Shown: positions 53,372 to 62,419, counted from the first letter of the stretch. The stretch: 64,000 bases of DNA from Chryseobacterium lathyri (GCF_030812195.1 NZ_JAUSSF010000001.1:186001-250000); one strand, 5' to 3'. The notes: generated by a model from the letters alone, not told the origin. Made by a program: numbers and translations.

Positions 53372-54481
53372 TTATATTTGTGTAATTGTATATGTGCCGG
53401 TAGCATCAAAATTAATATTAAATTCAACCTTGAAATTTTTTGGAATGGAAGTAAGGTTGGGAATCAAAATAGGTGTACCGTTGATATCTAAGTTTCCGTC
53501 ACTCAGATTATCTCCCAGAATTTCAGTACCTGTAGCTCCTCCTGGAGAAAGAATGATAGTGAATCCCGTAAAATTTGAGGAGGTTACACCGGTGAGATTA
53601 AAAGAAAATTTGCTTGTTGCTGGATTATAGCTTAACGGAGAAACTACCGGAGAACTGGAACCAGTAGTATTTAAACTGATGCCCGGACTGAAGTTAAATG
53701 TTCTTACAGGATTCCCTATAAAGTTCGTAATTTCTATCTTATAAAATCCGTTGGAGGAAATGTTGTAAACACTTCCGTTTGGAACCAAATTAGTTTGACT
53801 GTCTGAACCATAGTTTTGTGCACTTGCATTCTGCGCAGCAATGAATTTGAGCTGTGAATTTGCAGGTAAATATTTATACCCAACTTTACTTCCGTCATTT
53901 CGCATTAAATCTGCTGAAGTTGCTGTGAAATTATTATAACTTCCGTACATATACAAGTTAGCAGGTAGTTGCGAGCTGGATCCTGAACTTACCGGTAAAT
54001 TCAATGTTCCGGAATCACTTACATTCAATGTATAATTGGTTCCATTCGGGGAAACAAGCGTAATGCCTTGTCCCGCACCTGTAACAACCGTTTTACTCAC
54101 CTGTGCATAAGGAACACTCATCAATTGATTGACTCCTACATTGGTATAATTAGAACCACCCTGAGGATCCATTTCAACCTTTACAAATTTTGTATTTGTT
54201 CCCCAGTTGATTCCTCCGAAAGTTCCTGTTGTAGCCGTTCCTTGTCCGATATTTAAATTAACTAAACCTTTTGCGTTGGTGGTTTTGGTATGAGTTTCAG
54301 TATATAAAACAGGTCCTGTAGCAGTGTTTTCCAAAATACTTACTTTTAAAGAAACGTTCCCGTTAGCAATGGGTGCCCCTGAAGCATTGAACGCAATCGT
54401 CTGATAACTGAAAGCCTGTGGGACCTGCGCAGTGAGAAATGTAGCGATAAATAATCCTATTGTAGTGTAAAGTTTTTTCAT
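53372..54481 (-). CDS. Secreted beta-rich cell-surface protein, unknown
   Basis: 369 residues, signal peptide MKKLYTTIGLFIATFLTAQ. The first 110 residues (QAFSYQTIAFNASGAPIAN, NTATGPVLYTETHTKTTNA, INWGTNTKFVKVEMDPQG, VNQLMSVPYAQVSK) form a domain I have seen at the N-terminus of many Bacteroidota exported proteins. The remainder is Ser/Thr/Gly/Asn-rich and resembles a SusE/SusF-type starch-binding domain (LYMYGSYNNF, FYKIEITNFIG). It is preceded by a T9SS domain gene 10 bp upstream, likely cotranscribed. No enzymatic motif. Confidence 0.75.
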   Translation of the reverse strand: MKKLYTTIGLFIATFLTAQVPQAFSYQTIAFNASGAPIANGNVSLKVSILENTATGPVLYTETHTKTTNAKGLVNLNIGQGTATTGTFGGINWGTNTKFVKVEMDPQGGSNYTNVGVNQLMSVPYAQVSKTVVTGAGQGITLVSPNGTNYTLNVSDSGTLNLPVSSGSSSQLPANLYMYGSYNNFTATSADLMRNDGSKVGYKYLPANSQLKFIAAQNASAQNYGSDSQTNLVPNGSVYNISSNGFYKIEITNFIGNPVRTFNFSPGISLNTTGSSSPVVSPLSYNPATSKFSFNLTGVTSSNFTGFTIILSPGGATGTEILGDNLSDGNLDINGTPILIPNLTSIPKNFKVEFNINFDATGTYTITQI

Positions 54482-54491
54482 GTTTATGTTT

Positions 54492-54944
54492 TTAAGGTTT
54501 TTTAATGATTTTAATAGGTTTGATGTCCGGATTTTTGAATGAGATCATATAAATTCCCGAATCCAGGCTTCGAAGATCAATTTTTTCCTGATCCAGCCTC
54601 ACTTTTAAAACAAGTCTTCCGGCAGTGTCATACACTTCAGCCTCCTCAATTTTTGAGTTTGAATTGAGAGTGACATGAACAAAATCAGTGGTAGGATTGG
54701 GGTAGATCTTGACATTATCTTTTTCAAGTTCTTTGACACCTAGAACTTTTAAAACAGATTGGTAATACATTCCCATAGTGCCAGAATTGGTCTGATCGGG
54801 ATCATTGGGAATGACATAGATTTCTCCTACAGAATGCGTGAAATTGGTCTCAGAAACGGCTCCGGAATTGATATTTCCGATCACAGACTGAGCCAAACCA
54901 AAAACAGGCACCCCAAAGAGAAGTAACGTAATTTTTTTTCTCAT
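54492..54944 (-). CDS. Short protein with T9SS type A sorting domain
   Basis: 150 residues: signal peptide MRKKITLLLFGVPVFGLAQ, about 55 residues of mature region (VIGNINSGAVSETNFTHSV), then a complete T9SS type A sorting domain (IYPNPTTDFVHVTLNSNSK, EVYDTAGRLVLKVRLDQ, GIYMISFKN). So almost half of the protein is the export signal. Its cargo is tiny; it may be a partner of the protein encoded just downstream (10-bp gap). Function unknown. Confidence 0.85.
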   Translation of the reverse strand: MRKKITLLLFGVPVFGLAQSVIGNINSGAVSETNFTHSVGEIYVIPNDPDQTNSGTMGMYYQSVLKVLGVKELEKDNVKIYPNPTTDFVHVTLNSNSKIEEAEVYDTAGRLVLKVRLDQEKIDLRSLDSGIYMISFKNPDIKPIKIIKKP

Positions 54945-55077
54945 CGAGTTTTATTTTTTGAATTGCGAATATAATTAAAATTTTGTCTCAAAAAATTAAT
55001 TCAGAAGATAGGGATTTTTATTTTCACTTTAAGAATTATTTAACCTTTAATTGGCTGCAGAAACTTTCTATTTTGAG

Positions 55078-55085
55078 TAAATTTG
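55078..55085 (+). promoter_or_regulatory. Putative -7 box of cytosolic tpx
   Basis: TAAATTTG fits TAnnTTTG, 21 bp before ATG 55107; TTG at 55051-55053 is 24 bp upstream, slightly far for -33. Confidence 0.5.
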
Positions 55086-55106
55086 AAAAACTAAAAAAAT
55101 AAAATT

Positions 55107-55604
55107 ATGTCAACAATTACCCTTAAAGGAAACGAAGTAAATACAATAGGAACTCTTCCGTCAGTAGGAACAACCGTAAGAGATTTTGCGTTGGTAGACG
55201 CTAGCCTGAACGTGAAACTTCTTTCAGATTTTGATGGGAAAAAGAAGGTATTCAATATCTTCCCGAGTATTGATACAGGGATTTGTGCCGCTTCTGCAAG
55301 AAAGTTCAATGAGGAAGCTTCAAAGCTTGATAATACTGTAGTGATCAATGTTTCTAAAGACCTTCCATTTGCATTGGGGAGATTCTGTGCAGCTGAAGGC
55401 CTGAACAATGTAGAAACACTTTCAGATTTCAGAAGCAGCTTTGGAGATGATTACGAAGTGACTATTACAGATTCACCTATGAAAGGACTGCTAAGCCGTG
55501 CCGTAATTGTTACAGACGAAAACAACAAGGTCGTTTATACAGAACAGGTTCCGGAAATTACTACCGAACCTAACTACAGTGCAGCAATTGACGCATTGAA
55601 GTAA
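55107..55604 (+). CDS. tpx: Thiol peroxidase (cytosolic)
   Basis: 165 residues, no signal peptide. Atypical two-Cys peroxiredoxin: peroxidatic Cys in PSIDTGICAAS and resolving Cys in RFCAAEGL. Reduces hydroperoxides using thioredoxin. Paralogue of the exported enzyme at 32533: the shared blocks (SKDLPFA, TLSDFRS-like, MKGLLSRAV, EPNY) are nearly identical, so exported and cytosolic forms likely divide the work. Terminator at 55624-55660. Confidence 0.95.
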   Translation: MSTITLKGNEVNTIGTLPSVGTTVRDFALVDASLNVKLLSDFDGKKKVFNIFPSIDTGICAASARKFNEEASKLDNTVVINVSKDLPFALGRFCAAEGLNNVETLSDFRSSFGDDYEVTITDSPMKGLLSRAVIVTDENNKVVYTEQVPEITTEPNYSAAIDALK

Positions 55605-55623
55605 TATAATAATAAAATCGTAT

Positions 55624-55660
55624 AAAGCCTTGTGGGAAACTCATTCACAGGGCTTTTTTT
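55624..55660 (+). terminator. Terminator after cytosolic tpx
   Basis: 11-bp stem AAAGCCTTGTG (55624-55634) / CACAGGGCTTT (55646-55656), one wobble, T-run. Confidence 0.82.
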
Positions 55661-55741
55661 GACTCTGGAGAATATATAAACAAGTTACAACAATTTTACC
55701 ATGGTTGAGTAATAAGCCTCTAGTTATCTTAAATTGACCAC

Positions 55742-56464
55742 ATGAAAATTAATACCGTGAAAATAATTAAATTTAAAAGGAGAATTCACTGCTCAAGCTT
55801 TTCAACGCTTCTGCTTTTACTTTTTTTTACTGCCTGCAGCGGACAGGGAAAAGAGAAAACAGAATTCCGGTCGGAAACCAGCACTCCCAAAAAATTTCAA
55901 AATCAGCAATATGAAAATTATGATTTGATGGGTAAAGCAAAAACTACCCAATGGGAAATTTTCAATTATGACACATCGGGAAATACAGGTAAATATTATT
56001 ATAACGGATATACTGACCAGATTGATTTAAATTTCAATAAAGAAGGAGAGCCCTCTTTGGTGAAGCTTGTGAGTAAATCCATAAAGGCCTATCAGCAGCC
56101 CCGTGATAATAAAATAGAAAATATAGTATATGAGAAAAACCCTGTAATCCTTCTAACATCTTCATCTATAGAGGATATAAGTATTGACTATCTGACTTAC
56201 TCATCAAAGGTAGATCCCAGTACCAATAAGCTGATCTCTGAAAATGAATACATTAAATACTATTATAATAAATATGGTGACTTACAGGACTACATCGTTA
56301 CTGAAGGAAAAGATGAAGAGCCAAGATATTTTAAATTTATCTATAAATATGATAAAAAGAATAATTGGATAGAGCGTACTTTATCTGAAGAGTTTTATGA
56401 TTCAGATACTCCGGATGATAAAGAGATTATACAGAAAATTGTAAGAACAATCACTTATTATTAA
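55742..56464 (+). CDS. Hypothetical lipoprotein with YD-like repeats
   Basis: 240 residues with a long N-terminal extension (MKINTVKIIKFKRRIHCSSF) before the hydrophobic part, and a lipobox FTAC, so a lipoprotein. The body is Tyr/Asp/Lys-rich, with phrases such as FNYDTSGNTGKYYYNGYTD and KYYYNKYGDLQDYI and YKYDKKNNWIERTL. This recalls the YD-type RHS repeat units in exported Bacteroidota proteins, but no full repeat is present. Function unknown. Confidence 0.75.
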   Translation: MKINTVKIIKFKRRIHCSSFSTLLLLLFFTACSGQGKEKTEFRSETSTPKKFQNQQYENYDLMGKAKTTQWEIFNYDTSGNTGKYYYNGYTDQIDLNFNKEGEPSLVKLVSKSIKAYQQPRDNKIENIVYEKNPVILLTSSSIEDISIDYLTYSSKVDPSTNKLISENEYIKYYYNKYGDLQDYIVTEGKDEEPRYFKFIYKYDKKNNWIERTLSEEFYDSDTPDDKEIIQKIVRTITYY

Positions 56465-56500
56465 CAGTGATCTATATTGTAAACTCTTAATTTGTATAAA

Positions 56501-56848
56501 ATGGTAAAAAGAATTGTAGCCAATATAAAAACAGATCATTTAACCGAAGCAGATCATTTTTATAAAGATATCCTGGGTCTTGAAATCCTGATGGACCATG
56601 GTTGGATCAAAACTTTTGGAAACCATGAAGAAGCAAAGGTTCAGGTAAGTTTTGCCACTCAAGGCGGAAATAATACAGAAGTTCCTCTGCTTTCAATTGA
56701 AGCAGATAATCTGGATGAGCTTTACGGAAAAATGAAGCAGGCTGGCTTTGAAATTACTTACGGAATCACCGATGAAGATTGGGGAGTACGAAGGTTTTTT
56801 GTAAAAGATCCGTTTGGAAATTTAATCAATATACTTTCGCATCAGTAG
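56501..56848 (+). CDS. VOC-family protein (glyoxalase-like) 1
   Basis: 115 residues from ATG 56501; the ORF can also begin at TTG 56492. One VOC unit pair (beta-alpha-beta-beta-beta): IVANIKTDHLTEADHFYKDILGL, then NLINILSHQ at the end with the typical DPFGN motif (VKDPFGNLINIL). Metal or substrate residues cannot be assigned with confidence. This begins a same-strand run of small detoxification-type genes. Confidence 0.85.
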   Translation: MVKRIVANIKTDHLTEADHFYKDILGLEILMDHGWIKTFGNHEEAKVQVSFATQGGNNTEVPLLSIEADNLDELYGKMKQAGFEITYGITDEDWGVRRFFVKDPFGNLINILSHQ

Positions 56849-56892
56849 ATTATTGTACCAACATACAGTATTATTCATTATAAAATTTTACT

Positions 56893-57297
56893 ATGAAAGC
56901 AACACAGATTATTCCTATCCTCAGGATCTTTGACTATCAAAAAACTATAGAGTTTTATGTGGACTGGCTGGGCTTTGAAATAGGATGGGAACATTATTTT
57001 GAAGAAAATACCCCCGTTTACATGGAAGTAAAAAAAGGAGATATAGTTTTTCATTTAAGCGAACATCATGGAGATGGAACACCTGGAACCAGAGTGATGA
57101 TCTGGGGAGAGGGAATTCCTGCTTACCACAAAGAATTAACTGATAAAAAATATAAATACAATCGTCCAGGACTCGAGAAAACATTTTATGGAGCTGTATC
57201 TTTCACGGTAAATGATCCATTCGGAAACACCATTATATTCAATGAGGAATATGCCGAAGAAAAACATACAGACCTCGAATTTTCCTCTATCCACTAA
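56893..57297 (+). CDS. VOC-family glyoxalase/Ble-like protein 2
   Basis: 134 residues: IIPILRIFDYQKTIEFYVDWLGF at the start and TVNDPFGNTIIFNEE near the end. The pattern is that of bleomycin-binding and glyoxalase proteins (HLSEHHGDGTPGTR in the middle with several His). It starts 44 bp after the previous VOC gene and may be cotranscribed. Ligand unknown. Confidence 0.87.
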   Translation: MKATQIIPILRIFDYQKTIEFYVDWLGFEIGWEHYFEENTPVYMEVKKGDIVFHLSEHHGDGTPGTRVMIWGEGIPAYHKELTDKKYKYNRPGLEKTFYGAVSFTVNDPFGNTIIFNEEYAEEKHTDLEFSSIH

Positions 57298-57421
57298 TTC
57301 ATTCAATAGGATGTTTGGTAAAAAGCAACCATAAAAAGACTTTAAATTATTATATCAAAACTGATGATTCAAATCATCAAGAAGAAACCGCACAATAGCT
57401 ATCTTTACACTTTAAAATACA

Positions 57422-58633
57422 ATGAAACGTTCAGGAACAGCAGATCTGCCTTTACACTACGGAAAAGTACCGCCGTGGCTGTATGAACGTATGTCCGTGC
57501 TTGGGCTTTCCATAATTGAAGTGATCTTAATGGATTACGGAAAAGATGAGGTTCTCCGGAGGCTTGCAGATCCGTTTTGGTTCCAGAGTTTTGGAGCAGT
57601 GATAGGCATGGACTGGCATTCCTCAGGGATTACAACTTCTGTAATGGGTGCTTTAAAACGATCTATAAATCCCAATTCAAAGTCACTGGGGCTTTATATT
57701 TGCGGCGGAAAAGGCAAATTTTCAAAAGAAACTCCTTCAGAACTCCTTCAGATTGCTGATAAAACAGGCCTGAACGGTTACGAACTGGTAAGAGCCAGCA
57801 AACTCTCCGCAAAAGTGGATAATACTGCTATTCACGATGGTTACCAGCTCTATCTGCATAATTTTATTCTGGCAGATTCTGGAAGCTGGAGCGTAGTACA
57901 GCAGGGAATGCATGAGACCGATGGTACTGCAAGAAGGTATCACTGGCATTCAGAAAATATTAAATCATTTATAGAAGAGCCTCACACAGGAATCAATGGT
58001 ATTTCGAGAGGGAAAATTCTTAATCTCACGGATGCTGATGCCTCAGAAAACCGGCAGGGAATTCTGGACATTTCCCATACCGATTCTATTGATGTGATGA
58101 AAGATTTTTCAAGGTTAATTCTTCCGGCTCATCATGATGTGCAGGCTTCAGATGTTGATTTAAAACGTCTCGGAGCTCTTTTGTATGTAACCCGTGAGCA
58201 ACAGCCTCAGAATTTTGAAGACCTTTTAATGCTGGAAGGAGTAGGACCGAGAACCATGCAGTCCTTAGCATTAGTAAGTGAAGTTATCCATGGTGCCCCT
58301 TCAAGGTTTGCCGATCCGGCGAGGTTTTCCTTTGCCCATGGCGGAAAAGACGGGCATCCATTCCCGGTTCCGACCAAAACCTACGACGAAAGCATCAGTA
58401 TTCTCAGAAAAGGAATTGAAAAATCAAAACTTGGAAACTCCGACAAGCTGAATACCCTAAATAAGCTCCACCAGATTGTTGCCGCCACTGAAAAAGATTT
58501 CACTCCCGATTTTGATATCCAGCAGGTTATCGAGGAAGAAAGACAGAATTCATGGCGCTTTGGAGGAAAGACAGTCTTTGGGGATGCACAGCCACCTAAA
58601 AATCCAAAACCCATCCAGCTTTCTTTATTCTGA
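57422..58633 (+). CDS. DUF763 protein with helix-hairpin-helix
   Basis: 403 residues matching DUF763: RSGTADLPLHYGKVPPWLYERM at the N-terminus, IICGGKGKxS-like YICGGKGKFSKETP, and LADSGSWSVVQQGMHETDG in the middle, ending IQLSLF. Residues about 262-285 (NFEDLLMLEGVGPRTMQSLAL) form a helix-hairpin-helix, typical of DNA binding. DUF763 is found in archaea and some bacteria; its activity is unknown, though the HhH suggests nucleic acid contact. The gene is followed by a 200-bp gap before the Crp/Fnr gene. Confidence 0.9.
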   Translation: MKRSGTADLPLHYGKVPPWLYERMSVLGLSIIEVILMDYGKDEVLRRLADPFWFQSFGAVIGMDWHSSGITTSVMGALKRSINPNSKSLGLYICGGKGKFSKETPSELLQIADKTGLNGYELVRASKLSAKVDNTAIHDGYQLYLHNFILADSGSWSVVQQGMHETDGTARRYHWHSENIKSFIEEPHTGINGISRGKILNLTDADASENRQGILDISHTDSIDVMKDFSRLILPAHHDVQASDVDLKRLGALLYVTREQQPQNFEDLLMLEGVGPRTMQSLALVSEVIHGAPSRFADPARFSFAHGGKDGHPFPVPTKTYDESISILRKGIEKSKLGNSDKLNTLNKLHQIVAATEKDFTPDFDIQQVIEEERQNSWRFGGKTVFGDAQPPKNPKPIQLSLF

Positions 58634-58857
58634 TATAATGCTCAGAAATTTTCATTCCCCTTCTTGGAAAGGAGGCAAATCATAGATTTTATGGGCTGGC
58701 TAAGAAAACTGTTTAATTATTTAGAAAGAATAAAAACAATTGATAATAATGCAGTAAAATGGGGTTCCTTTTATGTACTTTATCAATTTGTTTAATTTTT
58801 TATATTCCGGATTCAATTAAAAATTATATTTTTAAAGCTTTAAAAAGCAATGACTCC

Positions 58858-59448
58858 ATGATCAGCAAAGCCTTAGAGATCTGTTACGATTTTCCGTTTT
58901 TTCTTCAGGAAGAGCTTGACGAAATATTTCAGGCTCATGAAAAAGTTTCATTCCAGAAAGGAGATGTTATTCTTGAAGAAGGAAAGACGGCCAACGAATA
59001 TTATATCCTGGAAAAGGGCCTTGCCCGTTCATACGTCAATGACTTTAGCGGAAATGAGGTAACCACGCATTTCTTTGCCGATAACGAGATCATTATTGAA
59101 GTGTTGTCGATTTTTCAGAGAATTCCAACCCAGGAAAATATTATCTGTATCACAGACTGTGAATGCTGGAGATTTGATTATGAGACATTTCAGGAGCTTT
59201 TCCATAAAATACCCAATCTAAGAGAATGGGGAAGAGCATGGATGTCAAAAGAGCTTTTTGTGTATAAACAGCGCTCTGTAGAAATGTTTACTCTTTCCGC
59301 TACCAGGCGTTATCTTAATCTTTTGGAACAGAAACCTCAGGTTTTACAGTTTGCCCCTCTCAAACAAATTGCCTCCTATCTGGGAGTTACAGACACTTCT
59401 CTAAGCCGTATCCGTAAGGAAATTGTATCCCATCCGAAGAAAAATTAA
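58858..59448 (+). CDS. Crp/Fnr-type transcriptional regulator
   Basis: 196 residues from ATG 58858; the ORF extends to 58759 but that part (a hydrophobic MGFLLCTLSICLIFYIPDS) is alien to the family. Cyclic-nucleotide-binding-like beta roll at 15-125 (VSFQKGDVILEEGKTANEYYILEKGLARSYV), then dimer helix and winged HTH (APLKQIASYLGVTDTSLSRIRKE). No cysteine cluster of FNR type. It may act on the VOC gene that follows 78 bp downstream, whose promoter-like element is at 59467-59495. Confidence 0.9.
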   Translation: MISKALEICYDFPFFLQEELDEIFQAHEKVSFQKGDVILEEGKTANEYYILEKGLARSYVNDFSGNEVTTHFFADNEIIIEVLSIFQRIPTQENIICITDCECWRFDYETFQELFHKIPNLREWGRAWMSKELFVYKQRSVEMFTLSATRRYLNLLEQKPQVLQFAPLKQIASYLGVTDTSLSRIRKEIVSHPKKN

Positions 59449-59466
59449 ATCTTGTCTTATGGCAAG

Positions 59467-59495
59467 TTGATTTTCATTAAGGCTTGGTAATTTTG
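59467..59495 (+). promoter_or_regulatory. Promoter of VOC gene 3
   Basis: TTG (59467-59469), 18-bp spacer, TAATTTTG (59488-59495), matching the Bacteroidota -33/-7 layout. Confidence 0.55.
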
Positions 59496-59526
59496 GTTAA
59501 AAGTTTAACACAGAAAAATTACAATT

Positions 59527-59937
59527 ATGAAAGCCAATCAAATTTATGTCAACCTTCCGGTAAAAGATGTACAGAAAACAAAAGAATTCTGGACCAGGAT
59601 GGGATTTGAAATCAATGAACAATTTTCGGATGACAAAGCAGTCTGCGTGGTGCTGAAGGAAGACCATATTTACGTAATGTTCCTTACAGAAGAATATTTC
59701 CAGACTTTTTCCGAAAAACCTGTTCCGAAAGGGGATACAACACAGGTTCTTGTTGCCATTGCCCTGAACAGTCGTGAAGAAGTTGATCAGGTGGTGAACA
59801 CAGCTGTGCAAAACGGAGCTTCACAACATGAGGAGCCTCAGGATTACGGATGGATGTATCAAAACTCTTTTTGGGATTTAGACGGGCATGGCTGGAATAT
59901 AACGTTTGCCGATGTTTCCCAAATGCCTACAGAATAA
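59527..59937 (+). CDS. VOC-family protein 3
   Basis: 136 residues. Starts KANQIYVNLPVKDVQKTKEFWTRMGFEIN and ends YQNSFWDLDGHGWNITFADVS. The WDxDGHxW end is the pattern of the glyoxalase-related group often annotated as extradiol-like or lactoylglutathione lyase. Lies after its own promoter-like element. Metal use and ligand unknown. Confidence 0.87.
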   Translation: MKANQIYVNLPVKDVQKTKEFWTRMGFEINEQFSDDKAVCVVLKEDHIYVMFLTEEYFQTFSEKPVPKGDTTQVLVAIALNSREEVDQVVNTAVQNGASQHEEPQDYGWMYQNSFWDLDGHGWNITFADVSQMPTE

Positions 59938-59993
59938 AGATCAGGACCTAGCTGTATAACCTGTGGAAATAACCATAATAAAACCTTACCGCC

Positions 59994-60455
59994 ATGGAAA
60001 CGAAAACAAACGATATTGAAATAGTAAAAGTTCAGGTATTCAGCAACTACAAAGTCATGTCAATGAATACCGAAGGCATTACCCACGAAGAATCTATGAT
60101 CTTCCCCAATGGTGAGGCCAACTGCCTGAACTGGATTCTAGGGCATTTAATTTACATAAGAAATGCATTTCTGAATACCCTTGGTGAAGAATCTGTCTGG
60201 AACAGCGAAAATTTTTCCTGCTACAACAGAGGAGAGATTCCGCTGGAAAGAAAAGATGAACTGATAGGTTTTGAAGAATTAAAGTCTTACCTGCAAAAAT
60301 CTCAGGATAAGCTCGAAGCAAAACTCACCAGTATTGAAAAGTTGAATCCTGAAGCAATTAATGATATTGCTATCTTTTGTCTTCACGAAATTTATCATAG
60401 CGGGCAGCTGGGCTATCTCAGAAGAGTCTTAGGAAAACCCGGTGCTGTAAAATAG
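59994..60455 (+). CDS. DinB-family protein
   Basis: 153 residues of the DinB/YfiT four-helix bundle. The three metal-site His are present: GHLIYIRN in the first long helix, then HEIYHSGQLGYLRR near the end with two His, the usual Zn/Ni triad. Members act in stress response or as thiol-dependent S-transferases; the substrate is unknown. It starts 56 bp after the VOC gene. Compare the degenerate paralogue at 60527. Confidence 0.85.
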   Translation: METKTNDIEIVKVQVFSNYKVMSMNTEGITHEESMIFPNGEANCLNWILGHLIYIRNAFLNTLGEESVWNSENFSCYNRGEIPLERKDELIGFEELKSYLQKSQDKLEAKLTSIEKLNPEAINDIAIFCLHEIYHSGQLGYLRRVLGKPGAVK

Positions 60456-60526
60456 CCATGCTTAGAATTAAAAAAAACGTAAAAACTTCACCTACAAAAA
60501 GACACCCAATCATTAAAAATTAAATA

Positions 60527-61051
60527 ATGGACACACCAAAATCAAAAAAAATGGAGCTCGTTATTCCCGCTTACAGAATGCACTCTCAAAACTTTCTCAA
60601 TGTTTTGGATGGTATTTCGGAAGAAGATGCTTTGAAAAGAATTGAAGGAAAAACCAACCATATCGTCTGGATGGCAGGAAACTTTGTCAATATGCGCTAT
60701 GCTTTGGGCTGGGTTTTAGGACTCAGGGATGAAGATCCCCACAGTGATCTTTTCTTTCAGGGAAAGGCTCTGGATGAAAGTTTCAATTATCCGGGTTTAG
60801 ATGAACTGGAGAAAAATTTCCATGATATTTCACCAAAAGTATACCAGAAGCTTTGGGAAACTTCTGATGAAGAACTGGATGAAATCTTTGAAATCGGGAT
60901 GAATATTCCTTTTATTCGTGAAACCAAACTCAATTTCGTAGGAATGTGTATCGGTCGAGAAGATTATTTATGCGGGCAGATAGGTCTTATGAGAAGAATC
61001 CTGGATTATCCGGGGATGAAATATGACGTGGATGAAAATCTAAAGTATTAA
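60527..61051 (+). CDS. DinB-like protein lacking metal His residues
   Basis: 174 residues with the overall DinB layout (IVWMAGNFVNMRYALGWVLG, GREDYLCGQIGLMRRILDYPG). At the three positions where the neighbouring paralogue has His, this one has Asn (GN for GH), Gly (GREDYL for HEIYH) and Leu. So the metal site is probably lost and the protein may be structural or regulatory. It ends 3 bp before the alpha/beta hydrolase start, implying translational coupling. Confidence 0.78.
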   Translation: MDTPKSKKMELVIPAYRMHSQNFLNVLDGISEEDALKRIEGKTNHIVWMAGNFVNMRYALGWVLGLRDEDPHSDLFFQGKALDESFNYPGLDELEKNFHDISPKVYQKLWETSDEELDEIFEIGMNIPFIRETKLNFVGMCIGREDYLCGQIGLMRRILDYPGMKYDVDENLKY

Positions 61052-61054
61052 TTA

Positions 61055-61831
61055 ATGGAACCTAAAGAAAAAGGCCATAAACAGGTCAACGGAATCCGCA
61101 TGTACTACGAAATCTACGGTTCCGGAAAACCCCTGGTACTAGTCCATGGCGGAGGATCTTCCATCCTGTTTGATTTTAAGGAAATAATTTCCAGACTTGA
61201 AAAGCAATTTCAGCTCATAGGTATTGATCTGCAGAATCACGGAATGACCGATCACCGTGATGTTCCCGAAACCTTTGAACAGGATGCCCATGATGTAGCG
61301 GCTCTTCTGAAGGAGCTTCATATCGGAAAAGCCTTATTCTGGGGATTCAGCAACGGCGGAAACACCGTGATGCAAATTGCGCATCTTTACCCTGAAATAA
61401 CTGAAAAAATCATCATTGCATCTGCATTCTATAAAAGAAACGGAATGATGGATGGCTTTTTCGAAAGCATGGCAGATGCCACTCTCGAATCTATGCCGGA
61501 ACCTCTTAAGATTAATTTCCTTAACCTGAATCCTGATTTTTCAAAACTTGAAAATATGTTTGATAAAGACAGCAAAAGGATGCAGACTTTTGAAGATTGG
61601 GATGAGAAAATTTTGACATCCATAAAGGCTCCTGCCTTGTTCATAAGCGGAGACAAAGATGTCATGAAACCTGAACATGTAGTGGAAATGTGGCGTCTGG
61701 TCCCCGAATCCCGGCTGATGATCCTTCCGGCAGGCCATGGCTCCTATATGATGGCAGACTTCGAAGGAAACACAGATTCCCACCTCATAAATTTTACAGT
61801 AAGTGAGGTGACAAAATTTTTAAACCATTAA
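61055..61831 (+). CDS. Alpha/beta hydrolase
   Basis: 258 residues. Oxyanion HGGGSS at 31-36, nucleophile Ser99 in FWGFSNGGNT (GxSxGG elbow), Asp in FISGDKDVM and His in PAGHGSYMM complete the triad. Cytosolic, no signal peptide. Cannot tell esterase, lactonase, epoxide hydrolase or C-C hydrolase from motifs alone. Cotranscribed with the DinB-like gene (3-bp gap). Confidence 0.9.
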   Translation: MEPKEKGHKQVNGIRMYYEIYGSGKPLVLVHGGGSSILFDFKEIISRLEKQFQLIGIDLQNHGMTDHRDVPETFEQDAHDVAALLKELHIGKALFWGFSNGGNTVMQIAHLYPEITEKIIIASAFYKRNGMMDGFFESMADATLESMPEPLKINFLNLNPDFSKLENMFDKDSKRMQTFEDWDEKILTSIKAPALFISGDKDVMKPEHVVEMWRLVPESRLMILPAGHGSYMMADFEGNTDSHLINFTVSEVTKFLNH

Positions 61832-61961
61832 GACCATATAAAGACAGATCACACTGATCTTCAAGTTTGATCTGCAATCATTCTTAATATTCTTAAGAGC
61901 TTGATCAAACTTTTAAAACTTACATTTATTAATTAACAATAACATTTAAAAATCAGAAATC

Positions 61962-62393
61962 ATGGCTAAATTAAATCCGTACTTAAATTTTGACGGGAAA
62001 GCAGAAGAAGCTTTCAACTTTTACAAATCTATTTTCGGGGGAGAATTTCGTGGAGAGGTTTTCAAAATGGGCAATGCCCCGGGAACCGAAAATTTATCCG
62101 ACGAAGAGAAAAATAGGGTGATGCATATTGCTCTGCCAATTGGGGATGACCTTCTTATGGCCTCGGATATTGTTCCAAGTTTCGGGCAGAGCCTTAACGT
62201 AGGAAATAATAATTACGTATCCATTTTCCCGGAATCCAAAGATGAAGCGGACAGGCTGTTCAAAGGGCTTTCTGAAGGCGGAAACATAGAAATGCCGATT
62301 GAAGACCAGTTTTGGGGAGATTATTTCGGAAGCTTCCAGGATAAATATGGAGTTCATTGGATGGTGAACTATAATGAAGAATCTGCAAAATAA
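61962..62393 (+). CDS. VOC-family PhnB-like protein
   Basis: 143 residues starting MAKLNPYLNFDGKAEEAFNFYKSIFGGEF, the PhnB/YjdN pattern (LNFDGKAEEAFNFYK), and ending VHWMVNYNEESAK with KYGVHWMVNY. These proteins are often labelled glyoxalase or 3-demethylubiquinone-like; real ligands are mostly unknown. A weak hairpin after it (62420-62441) may be a terminator. Confidence 0.9.
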   Translation: MAKLNPYLNFDGKAEEAFNFYKSIFGGEFRGEVFKMGNAPGTENLSDEEKNRVMHIALPIGDDLLMASDIVPSFGQSLNVGNNNYVSIFPESKDEADRLFKGLSEGGNIEMPIEDQFWGDYFGSFQDKYGVHWMVNYNEESAK

Positions 62394-62419
62394 TCTTATA
62401 TTTAACTAAATTTATTGAG

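Noticed and set aside
58649-58680. Degenerate ATTCCCCTTCTTGGAAAGGAGG resembling the DUF559-unit arms
   Set aside because: Too many differences from CCCCTCCnnnGGAGGGG and no inner arm; not enough to call a solo copy.
58691-58795. 34-codon ORF (MGWLRKLFNYLERIK...) before the Crp/Fnr gene
   Set aside because: Plausible-looking short peptide, but no terminator, leader motif or known relative supports it.
61844-61873. CAGATCA/TGATCTG inverted repeat after the alpha/beta hydrolase
   Set aside because: 7-bp arms and no T-run; neither a good terminator nor an operator with supporting context.
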